A stretch of DNA of 9,872 nucleotides from NCBI GenBank assembly GCA_016784945.1, contig JADHTP010000098.1, positions 1 through 9,872 on the forward strand. Reading direction: 5' to 3'. Made by a program: the position numbers and the translations under genes. Source of the stretch: Deltaproteobacteria bacterium (GTDB lineage Bacteria; Myxococcota_A; UBA9042; DTJE01). Shown piece by piece: positions 1 to 6,179 of the stretch; the first letter of the stretch is position 1, and every line of letters begins with the position of its first letter. The notes beneath the pieces were generated by a model. That model was not told the DNA's origin, did not search any database, and saw only the letters and a program-made list of their open reading frames with translations.

Positions 1-18
1 CCGCTCATGCTCGCAGGT

Positions 19-40
19 GTCTACCGTCTACCATCCACCG
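19..40. repeat. Degenerate heptamer run (gtctacc type)
   Basis: Two exact copies of gtctacc (19-25, 26-32) are followed by a related unit, atccacc (33-39). The period is 7 bp, as in the larger array that starts 21 bp downstream, but the unit sequence is different. No coding role is evident. Three units could arise by chance; the note rests on the shared period. Confidence 0.4.
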
Positions 41-60
41 TATTTCGTGGTGTGGCGAAT

Positions 61-179
61 GGGCGATGGGCGATGGGCGATAGGCGATGGGCGATAGGCG
101 ATAGGCGATGGGCGATGGGCGATGGTCGATGGTCGATGGGCGATGGGCGATGGGCGATGGGCGATAGGCGATGGGCGAT
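61..179. repeat. Heptanucleotide tandem array, 17 units
   Basis: Seventeen 7-bp units run without interruption or change of phase (17 x 7 = 119 bp). Eleven are gggcgat, four are aggcgat (starting at 82, 96, 103 and 166) and two are ggtcgat (124, 131). Every unit keeps the core cgat, and variation falls only on unit positions 1 and 3. Seven is not a multiple of three, so any reading frame through it gives a 7-residue repeat over 21 bp. Such reading frames exist on both strands but look like artefacts of the repeat. The array resembles the short tandemly repeated heptamers described from cyanobacterial intergenic regions. Replication slippage should change copy number in 7-bp steps. It ends 14 bp before the -35 box of the lipoprotein gene. 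Confidence 0.95.
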
Positions 180-193
180 GACCAGTCACCTTC

Positions 194-223
194 TTGGCAA
201 GTTTCCCTCGGAATCATTAGAAT
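194..223 (+). promoter_or_regulatory. Probable sigma70 promoter of the lipoprotein gene
   Basis: TTGGCA (194-199, 5/6 to the -35 consensus) and TAGAAT (218-223, 5/6 to the -10 consensus) are separated by 18 bp. Transcription would start near 230, giving a leader of roughly 28 bases before the TTG start codon at 258. This is a pattern match only. Its position between the heptamer array and a strong ribosome binding site adds support. Confidence 0.5.
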
Positions 224-246
224 TTCCACAGGGCAATGCCTGCCCC

Positions 247-255
247 GGGAGGTGA
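247..255 (+). promoter_or_regulatory. Strong Shine-Dalgarno deciding a TTG start
   Basis: GGGAGGTGA is a strong match to the anti-Shine-Dalgarno sequence. Its GGAGG core ends 5 bases before TTG at 258. It selects TTG 258 over the ATG at 171, which lies inside the heptamer array and upstream of the likely promoter, and over the ATG at 276, which would leave too short a signal sequence. Confidence 0.65.
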
Positions 256-257
256 CC

Positions 258-1496
258 TTGAGGACCGGATACGTGATGGTGGTGCCCGTGCTGCTGGCGG
301 TGGCTTGCGGCACCGAATCCTCCACGGGGGCCGTGTCGGGACTGGACGTGAAGCCTGTTGGTGACGCCCAGGCCGTGGATTTATCCCTGGCGGACAACGG
401 CTGGTGGATCCTCGACGTGGGCCCCGGCGCCGACTCGGGCCAGGATCAGCCGCAACCCGCCGACCCGGGGGAACCCGGCGACACGGTGTCCCTGGACGTG
501 CCTGTCCCCGACCCGATGGTAACGGACCCGTTTGGGGACCTGGCCGTCTTGGACAACCCCGTGGCCCATTGCCTCACTCCCGACAAGTGTGACGACGGCA
601 ATCCCTGCACCGACGACGAGTGCAATCCCGACGGATGCAAGTACACATTCAACGTTGCCCAGTGCAACGATGGAAACCCCTGTACCGAAACGGACCATTG
701 CGTCGGCGGCAAGTGCGTTGGAAGCGGTTTCAAGGTCTGTGACGATGACGACGCCTGTACCAAGGACGCCTGCGAACCGGGCGTGGGTTGCGTCTTCGTG
801 GCGGTGAAATGCGGCGACGGGAATCCCTGCACCCTGGACGAATGCGACTCCGCCCTGGGTTGCGTCCACAAGATCGCCTCCGGCTCCTGTGACGACGGGG
901 ACCTGTGCACCTTCCAGGACCACTGCACGGGCGGCCAGTGCGCCGGCGTTCCCAAGGACTGCGACGACGGGGATCCCTGCACTACGGACCTGTGTGAAAA
1001 GGGCGTGGGCTGTCTCAATGAACCGGTGGACTACTGCGGTAACCCCTGCGGGACCGGCTGGGACTGCGATGACGGGGACCCCTGCACCCTGGACCTGTGC
1101 AACACTGTCCTGGGGCAGTGCGAGCACGTCCCTCTGCCAAGCTGCAAGCCCACCTGCATCTCGGATCAGTCCTGCTGGGACAACGATCCCTGCACATCGG
1201 ACCTGTGCCTTCCCATCGGCTGCGCCAACTTCGACGTGGTGGACTGCGACCAATACTGCCAGCTGTCCCAGTGGTGCGACGACGGTGATCCCTGCACCTT
1301 CGACTATTGTGATTTGACCAACGGCCATTGCGTGAGCATCAGGAACCCGGAGTGCGGCAAGGACTGCGAGAAGCTGTCCGATTGCGACGATGGCGACGAT
1401 GGCGACGCCTGCACCGTGGATTTCTGCCTGTTCGAGCTGTACGGTCAGCCGTTCATGAAGTGCACCACCCTCCCCATTCCCGGTTGCAATGGGTAA
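258..1496 (+). CDS. Secreted lipoprotein with ~10 Cys/Asp-rich CDDGxPCTxDxC repeats
   Basis: A 412-aa exported protein, read from a TTG start chosen for its strong ribosome binding site. Residues 1-16 form a short signal sequence (one Arg, then a hydrophobic stretch) ending in a lipobox-like LLAVAC, so Cys17 is the likely lipidated residue. Residues 18-110 are a low-complexity Asp/Pro/Val-rich linker. From Cys111 to the end there are about ten units of the form C-[DN]-D-G-x-P-C-T-x-D-x-C. The first five are spaced about 24-26 residues apart. The last five are longer, about 32-36 residues, with extra cysteines. Similar disulfide-rich repeats are common in surface proteins of Myxococcota and resemble the Dictyostelium CTDC repeat. 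The many aspartates could bind calcium, which is inference. The role is unknown; a cell-surface structural or adhesive function is plausible. It is separated from the next genes by a hairpin and a new promoter, so it is probably its own transcription unit. Confidence 0.85.
   Translation: MRTGYVMVVPVLLAVACGTESSTGAVSGLDVKPVGDAQAVDLSLADNGWWILDVGPGADSGQDQPQPADPGEPGDTVSLDVPVPDPMVTDPFGDLAVLDNPVAHCLTPDKCDDGNPCTDDECNPDGCKYTFNVAQCNDGNPCTETDHCVGGKCVGSGFKVCDDDDACTKDACEPGVGCVFVAVKCGDGNPCTLDECDSALGCVHKIASGSCDDGDLCTFQDHCTGGQCAGVPKDCDDGDPCTTDLCEKGVGCLNEPVDYCGNPCGTGWDCDDGDPCTLDLCNTVLGQCEHVPLPSCKPTCISDQSCWDNDPCTSDLCLPIGCANFDVVDCDQYCQLSQWCDDGDPCTFDYCDLTNGHCVSIRNPECGKDCEKLSDCDDGDDGDACTVDFCLFELYGQPFMKCTTLPIPGCNG
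1386..1403 (+). repeat. 9-bp tandem duplication inside the last Cys-rich unit
   Basis: gacgatggc occurs twice in direct succession. It lengthens the Asp-Gly motif of the last repeat unit from CDDGDACT to CDDGDDGDACT, an in-frame insertion of three residues found in no other unit. It looks like a recent slippage event. Confidence 0.75.
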
Positions 1497-1518
1497 CCCC
1501 ATCCCGTCGGGGATGGGG
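1497..1518 (+). terminator. Hairpin terminator after the lipoprotein gene
   Basis: Immediately after the TAA, ccccatccc (1497-1505) and gggatgggg (1510-1518) form a perfect 9-bp stem with a 4-base loop. The following bases (tctctggtcttc) are only moderately T-rich, so termination may be partial. Its position directly behind the stop codon makes a terminator the best reading. Confidence 0.6.
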
Positions 1519-1666
1519 TCTCTGGTCTTCAGCCGGTCGGGTGGGATATCATGGAACCGGGCGCGCCGTTGGGGACTCCCGACCCCAGGCTTCGACGGAT
1601 GCAAGTAACTGATATAACGTACAACTAGGCCAATTTGAGCGGGTTCTGTTCTTCCCTGGAGACCGG

Positions 1667-1695
1667 TTGACAGGCACCGTAGCCTGTCTGATAAT
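1667..1695 (+). promoter_or_regulatory. Near-consensus sigma70 promoter of the baseplate operon
   Basis: TTGACA (1667-1672, perfect -35) and GATAAT (1690-1695, 5/6 to the -10 consensus) have the optimal 17-bp spacer. Transcription would start at about 1702, some 19 bases before the ATG of the zinc-ribbon gene at 1721. The -35 box coincides with a TTG that could otherwise be taken as that gene's start codon. This is the only promoter of this quality seen before 7689, so it probably drives all five genes. Confidence 0.7.
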
Positions 1696-1720
1696 CAGCC
1701 TCCTGACGCTGGATGAACTC

Positions 1721-1915
1721 ATGGACCATCAGGAAGAAGACGTGGAGGGTCTTGCCCTCTACGAGGATATCGTGAACGAGGTGCTGGCCGGCCGTACCGA
1801 GGGCCACAAGTGTCCGGCCTGCGGCCAGGGCGAACTGGAGTGTTCCCTCGACGGAGAGCGGGTGCTGATCCGCTGTCCCGAGTGCGGCCGTTTCCTCGAT
1901 GGCATGCTGGCCTAG
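1721..1915 (+). CDS. Small zinc-ribbon protein, first gene of baseplate operon
   Basis: A 64-aa acidic protein. Residues 1-28 are Glu/Asp-rich and probably helical. Residues 30-57 hold a zinc ribbon: CPAC at about 31-34 and CPEC at about 52-55, joined by a 17-residue beta-hairpin-like stretch that carries one further Cys. Four cysteines in two CxxC knuckles normally bind one zinc ion. The ATG at 1721 was chosen because a promoter matching consensus spans 1667-1695. A longer version from TTG 1667 would add a hydrophobic 18-residue leader encoded by the promoter itself, although a GGAG does precede that TTG. The ribosome binding site of the ATG start is weak (GGATG, 5 bases upstream). The stop lies 27 bases before the gp25-like gene, so the two are probably co-transcribed. 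Function is unknown: a regulator, an assembly factor or a structural part are all possible. Confidence 0.65.
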   Translation: MDHQEEDVEGLALYEDIVNEVLAGRTEGHKCPACGQGELECSLDGERVLIRCPECGRFLDGMLA

Positions 1916-1942
1916 GACCGGTCCCTGTTTGGGGCGTGGGTG

Positions 1943-2344
1943 ATGAAGAAGAGTTTTCTGGGACGGGGGATCGCGTTTCCGGTGGGCCTGGACGCCCGCG
2001 GCAACCTGTCCCTGACGGATCACGAGCGGAACATCGAGGAGTCCATCCGGGTCATCCTCGGCACGGCCGTGGGCGAGCGGGTGATGCGGCCTCAATTCGG
2101 CTGCAAGATCCATGACTTCGTCTTCTATCCCAACAACTCGTCCACCTCCGCCCTGGTGAGCTTCTATGTCCGCGAATCGCTGGTCAAGTGGGAACCGCGG
2201 ATCGAAGAGGTGTCGGTGACGGCCCAACCGGACCCCGCCCTCGAGAGTTCCATGCAGGTGAACATTTCGTACCGGGTCCGCAGGACGAACAACCTGCGCA
2301 ACCTCGTGTACCCCTTCTACCTCCGAAGGGAGCAGGATCTATGA
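1943..2344 (+). CDS. gp25-like baseplate wedge protein (GPW/gp25 family)
   Basis: A 133-aa protein with the lysozyme-like gp25 fold of contractile tails (phage T4 gp25, P2 gpW, TssE, Afp9). Recognisable parts are the N-terminal FPVGLDARGNLSLT segment, the family core SIRVILGTAVGERVMRPQFG at residues about 33-52, and the EPR motif in WEPRIEE at about 82-88. In relatives the EPR loop helps trigger sheath assembly on the baseplate. The length is normal for the family. The GTG at 1940, one codon earlier, is an equally possible start; a G-rich stretch (GGGG, 1931-1934) serves as a weak ribosome binding site for either. The stop overlaps the next start as ATGA, which implies translational coupling to the J-like protein, its expected partner in the wedge. 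Confidence 0.9.
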   Translation: MKKSFLGRGIAFPVGLDARGNLSLTDHERNIEESIRVILGTAVGERVMRPQFGCKIHDFVFYPNNSSTSALVSFYVRESLVKWEPRIEEVSVTAQPDPALESSMQVNISYRVRRTNNLRNLVYPFYLRREQDL

Positions 2345-5328
2345 TTCCGACCCCGAAACTGGACGACCGGACCTTTGACGACATCGTGGACGAGGCGATC
2401 CGGCTGATCCCTCAGTACTGTCCGGAGTGGACCAACTTCAACCCCAGTGATCCCGGCGTGACGCTCATCGAGCTCTTCGCCTGGATGATGGAGATGGTTC
2501 TCTACCGGCTGAACCGCGTGCCGGACAAGAACTATCTGGCCTTCCTGAACCTGCTGGGTATCGGGCTGAAACCGCCGCAGCCTGCGCGCACGGTCCTGAC
2601 CTTCCACATGTCCGACAAGGGCGACCACGTGGTGGTGCCCCGGGGGACCACCGTGGCCACCAGACCGTCTTCAGACGGCAAGATCATCTCCTTCGAGACC
2701 GACTCCGACGTGTTGGTGGTCAACAACAGCATCGGCAAGTGCTTTTCCCAGTACGGCAAGGCCTTTTCGGACCACAGCGCCCTGCTGGAGACCCCCACGC
2801 CCGAGGGCATGGATCCCTTCGCGGGCACGGTAAACGCTGAGCGCTACCTGTACCTGGGCGACCCCGGCCTGTCGAGCCTGAGCGAGGGTTCGTCCCTGCG
2901 GGTCCGGTTCCGCTGCCCCCACCCCAACACGTCGGATCTCCTGGACCACCTGGACTGGGAAGTGTTCGATGGCGAGCGGTGGAACGTGGTGGTTCCCCTG
3001 GACGTGGAGAGCGATGCCGAAAGCGTGGTCCTTCCGGCCCCCCGCCAGATCGGGACCACCACCGTCAACGACATCGAGTCCTGCTTTGTGAGGGCGCGGC
3101 TCGTGGACGTGCCCGCCTCGCCCGAGGTGACCGAAGTGGACACCCTGACCTGTGCCATCAAGGTGACGGGCGAGGGCCTTCTGCCCGACCAGGTGCTGAC
3201 CCACACCGTGGAAGACATCTACGTGGGCCGCGATGCCGGCCGCCGATTCAGGCCCTTCGGCAAGGCGCCCGGGGCCGACACCGCGTGCTACATCCGATCC
3301 GACCAGGCCTTTTCCAACCAGGGGGCCCTGGTCCGCATGGATGTGCCCCTGGAGGGTGGCGAGACGGACCTGCCCAATGCCTCCGAGGACCTGATCCTCC
3401 GGTGGGAGTACTTCGGCCGACGATCGAAGAAGTGGCGTCTGCTGGCTCGCTGCCGGTACGAAGGGGACGTCGTGGACGTGGCCAAGAGCGCCTCTTTCCA
3501 AGACACCACCCGGGCCATGACCCGTCCCGGCGTGATCACATTCACGGTCCCCGACGACCTGGGGCCCACGGAGGTGAACGGAAACGAGGGCCTGTTCGTC
3601 CGGTGCCGCATCGAGACCGGCAACTACGGCGCGGCGGGCACCTACGAGCTGGACGGGGACAAATGGGTGTTCCGTGACGACAGGCCGCTGCGTCCGCCGG
3701 CCCTGCGGGAACTCACCGTGCGCTTCGAGCAGGAGGAGCATCCACTGGAGTTCGTGCTGGCCGAAAACGACGGTGTCATTTCCGACCATTCGGAACTGGC
3801 CAGGGTGGAACTCAAACCCTTCCAGGCCCTGTCGCCCGTGGCCGAGGCCAGCCCCACGCTCTACCTGGGATTCAAGGATTCCTTTCCCAACGAAGAGGTC
3901 CAGGTGCACTTCCAGCTGCGGGAGGAATCGGGGGTGCGTGACCCGCTTTTCGCGGACCGTTCCGGCACGCCCGTGGTGGTGGTCTGGGAGTTCTATGACG
4001 GCAAGAACTGGTCGAACCTGTTCCCCGAGGACGAGACCCGGGGCTTCCTGCAGTCGGGCTTCGTGCGCTTCGTGGGGCCGCCGAAATTCAGGAAGAGCAA
4101 GCGATTCGGCGAGAACCTCTATTTCGTCCGGGCGCGGCTGGAGATGGGCGGGTACGTGGAGCCCCCGCGGATCCAGAGCATCTCCCTCAACTCGGTCTAT
4201 GCCCGCAATCTGACGACCTTCGGCACCACGGTGCTGGGGGCCTCCCAGGGCACGCCCAACCAGGTCTTCAAGCTGCCTCCCGGCCCCGTGTTGCCGGGGC
4301 AGACCGTGGTGGTCCTGGAGCGGGAGGAACCCGTGAAGGGCGAGCGACTGATCCTCCTGGAAGAGGAAGGGGAAGACGCGGTGAGGCCCGATCCCGATGG
4401 CAAGGGCTTCTGGGTTCGCTGGCACGAAGTGGACGACCTGTACGAATCGCCGGGAACCGGCCGTCACTATGTGAAGGACATCGTGAGCGGTCAGGTCCGT
4501 TTCGGCGACGGCGTCCACGGCATGCTCCCCCCGAAGGGCGAAAGGAATCTGCGGCTGGACCGGTTCCAGGTGGGCGGCGGCATGGACGGCAACGTGGCCG
4601 CCGGCAGCCTGACGGTGATGAAGCAGTCCCTGACCTTCATCGAATCCGTGGGCAATTCCATGCCCGCGGGCGGTGGCGCGGACATGGAGACCGTGGAGGA
4701 GGTCAAGGCCCGGGCGCCCCACCTTTTCCGGAGCCGGTACCGTGCCGTGACTGCCGAGGACTACGAGTGGATCGCCCGGCAGGCCTCCACTTCCGTGGCA
4801 CGGGCCCGGTGCATCCCCTGCAAGGACAGGGAGGGGGAAGTCACCGTGGTGGTGGTCCCCAAGATCGCCTCGGACGTTTCGGGGGAGGGAGGGGCCATCA
4901 AGCCGCTCCCGTCCACGGAACTGATGCGGCGGGTCAAGCAGGAACTGGACCTCCACAAGCTGGTGTCCACCATCGTGCACGTGGTTCGCCCTCGCTACCG
5001 GAACCTCCATGTGTCGGTTTCCGTGATCCGCCAGGCCTCGGGCAGCGCCGATGCGGTGAAGTCCGAGATCACCCGGCGGGTGGTGGATTTTCTGCACCCC
5101 CTGCGCGGTGGCAAGAACCACCGGGGTTGGCCCTTTGGCCGGCCCCTGTCCAAGGTGGACGTCTACCACGTGTGTGAAGAGGTGGGCGGCGTGGACTTCG
5201 TGGACAAGGTGTCCATCAAGGACATGGACGCGGGCATGGAACTCGATCACGTCCGACTGGACGAGGACGAACTCCCGTTCGTGGTGACCGTGGATGTGGC
5301 TGAACGGGCCCACGAGAGGATCCTCTGA
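2341..5328 (+). CDS. Large baseplate assembly protein, gp6/J-like (TIGR02243 type)
   Basis: A 995-aa protein of the large baseplate J-like type found in extracellular contractile injection systems (Afp11/gp6 equivalents), which forms the wedge ring around the central hub. Residues 1-90 match the conserved start (LDDRTFDDIVDEAI, then NPSDPGVTLIELFAWMMEM). The middle contains three copies of a beta module of the form W-E-x-[FY]-x-G-x-x-W ... [FV]-V-R-[AC]-R: about 186-265, 350-430 and 544-610. The J core follows: FGDGVHG (721-727), VGGGMDGN (744-751), the NSMPAGGGAD...E..KARAP stretch (about 772-793) and RAVTAEDYE (801-809). The ATG at 2341 is preferred over an in-frame upstream GTG (2188), because it begins at the family's usual N-terminus, has AGGA five bases upstream and overlaps the gp25 stop. 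The stop shares one base with the next ATG (TGATG). Confidence 0.92.
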   Translation: MIPTPKLDDRTFDDIVDEAIRLIPQYCPEWTNFNPSDPGVTLIELFAWMMEMVLYRLNRVPDKNYLAFLNLLGIGLKPPQPARTVLTFHMSDKGDHVVVPRGTTVATRPSSDGKIISFETDSDVLVVNNSIGKCFSQYGKAFSDHSALLETPTPEGMDPFAGTVNAERYLYLGDPGLSSLSEGSSLRVRFRCPHPNTSDLLDHLDWEVFDGERWNVVVPLDVESDAESVVLPAPRQIGTTTVNDIESCFVRARLVDVPASPEVTEVDTLTCAIKVTGEGLLPDQVLTHTVEDIYVGRDAGRRFRPFGKAPGADTACYIRSDQAFSNQGALVRMDVPLEGGETDLPNASEDLILRWEYFGRRSKKWRLLARCRYEGDVVDVAKSASFQDTTRAMTRPGVITFTVPDDLGPTEVNGNEGLFVRCRIETGNYGAAGTYELDGDKWVFRDDRPLRPPALRELTVRFEQEEHPLEFVLAENDGVISDHSELARVELKPFQALSPVAEASPTLYLGFKDSFPNEEVQVHFQLREESGVRDPLFADRSGTPVVVVWEFYDGKNWSNLFPEDETRGFLQSGFVRFVGPPKFRKSKRFGENLYFVRARLEMGGYVEPPRIQSISLNSVYARNLTTFGTTVLGASQGTPNQVFKLPPGPVLPGQTVVVLEREEPVKGERLILLEEEGEDAVRPDPDGKGFWVRWHEVDDLYESPGTGRHYVKDIVSGQVRFGDGVHGMLPPKGERNLRLDRFQVGGGMDGNVAAGSLTVMKQSLTFIESVGNSMPAGGGADMETVEEVKARAPHLFRSRYRAVTAEDYEWIARQASTSVARARCIPCKDREGEVTVVVVPKIASDVSGEGGAIKPLPSTELMRRVKQELDLHKLVSTIVHVVRPRYRNLHVSVSVIRQASGSADAVKSEITRRVVDFLHPLRGGKNHRGWPFGRPLSKVDVYHVCEEVGGVDFVDKVSIKDMDAGMELDHVRLDEDELPFVVTVDVAERAHERIL

Positions 5329-6179
5329 TGGAGGGACGCGCCAGGAAGCTTCCCGTACCGGACGTGGTGGGCCTCGCTCTGCCCACGGCCGAAAAGGTGA
5401 TCCTTGGCGCCGGTTTCGCTGGCGCGAGGGTCTTCTACGAGGAATCCTACGAGGCCTCGGACCAGATCCTGGGGCAGGATCCCTCGCGGGGCAGCCTGCT
5501 GGCCGAGGACCAGACGGTCCTGGTGAAGGTGGCCAAGACCAGCCTGCTCCGATTCCTGCCATCGGTCTACCAGCCCAGGGAACCCGGCGACCGCACCTTC
5601 CTGAGGGACTTCCTGTGGATCATCCAGCACCTGTACGACGGTGTGTCCCGCCGCCTGGATTCCATGGACGAACTGTTCAGTCCCTACACCACGTCTTCGG
5701 AGACCCTGTCCTGGCTGGCCTCCTGGTTCGCCATTTCCTTTGACGAGTCCATGAGCGAGGAACGCCGCCGCCGGGTCCTTCGGGAGGCGACCGTCCTGTA
5801 CAGGATCCGGGGCACCCGGCAGGCCATCATCCGGATGGTCAAGCTGTTCACCGACATGGACGTGGACATCGAGGAGAACCGTTGGCCCTACCAGGGTCTG
5901 CGGATCGGCGTGAACTCTGCCATCGGCCAGGACACCATGGTGCTGCCCGAGATATCGATGAGCCACACTTTCGTGGTCCGCGTGCCTGTGGGCTATGAAG
6001 AACTGGACGAATCCACCCTGGTGCGGCTGCACCAGGTGATTGGGGCGGAAAAGCCCGCGAACACCAACTATTTCCTACAGTTCGCCGGCTCCCAGGGCGT
6101 AACGGAAGACACCGGTCTGATGAGAGTCGGCGTGACCTCGGCCATCGGGTTGGAGACACAGGAGAGCGCAAATGGCTGA
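5328..6179 (+). CDS. Tail protein I-like baseplate protein with N-terminal PASTA domain
   Basis: A 283-aa two-part protein. Residues 8-70 read as one PASTA domain: PVPDVVGLALPTAEKVILGAG opens it, a short beta strand follows, then QILGQDPSRGSLL and a final hydrophobic strand (VLVKVAK). Residues 73-253 match the tail-protein domain of the P2 gpI/TIGR02242 type: LLRFLPSVYQ (73-82), FLRDFLWIIQHLYDGVSRRLD (91-111), the WLASWFAISFDE segment (129-140), RRRVLREATVLYRIRGT (147-163) and a closing Pro-Ala-Asn stretch. That domain is the gp7/Afp12-equivalent wedge part. The element R-[IV]-G-V-x-S-A-I-G-x-[DE]-T occurs twice (192-203, 266-277). PASTA domains bind peptidoglycan or beta-lactams in Ser/Thr kinases and PBPs; a cell-wall contact here is inference. 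The start is set by the TGATG overlap and a GAGAGGA 7 bases upstream. Confidence 0.88.
   Translation: MEGRARKLPVPDVVGLALPTAEKVILGAGFAGARVFYEESYEASDQILGQDPSRGSLLAEDQTVLVKVAKTSLLRFLPSVYQPREPGDRTFLRDFLWIIQHLYDGVSRRLDSMDELFSPYTTSSETLSWLASWFAISFDESMSEERRRRVLREATVLYRIRGTRQAIIRMVKLFTDMDVDIEENRWPYQGLRIGVNSAIGQDTMVLPEISMSHTFVVRVPVGYEELDESTLVRLHQVIGAEKPANTNYFLQFAGSQGVTEDTGLMRVGVTSAIGLETQESANG

Noticed and set aside
61..179. Possible CRISPR array or coding repeat
   Set aside because: The units are only 7 bp with no spacers, and the frames through them merely echo the repeat. There is no cas gene nearby.
381..1604. Long open frame on the minus strand across the lipoprotein gene
   Set aside because: It is produced by the codon bias and the repeated Cys-rich units of the plus-strand gene; its protein is low-complexity Val/Ala/Gly with no recognisable domain.
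1519..1666. Small gene or RNA between the lipoprotein terminator and the operon promoter
   Set aside because: Only a weak 6-bp hairpin (about 1572-1587) and no start with a ribosome binding site or recognisable RNA structure were seen.
1667..1720. TTG 1667 as the start of the zinc-ribbon gene
   Set aside because: The TTG is the first three bases of a perfect -35 box whose -10 box and 17-bp spacer fit a promoter, so the added hydrophobic leader is probably not translated. A GGAG before it keeps the option barely open.
2671..5562. 963-codon open frame on the minus strand
   Set aside because: It mirrors the J-like gene in GC-rich DNA. The translation is His/Gly/Pro/Arg-rich without domains, whereas the plus strand has clear baseplate motifs.
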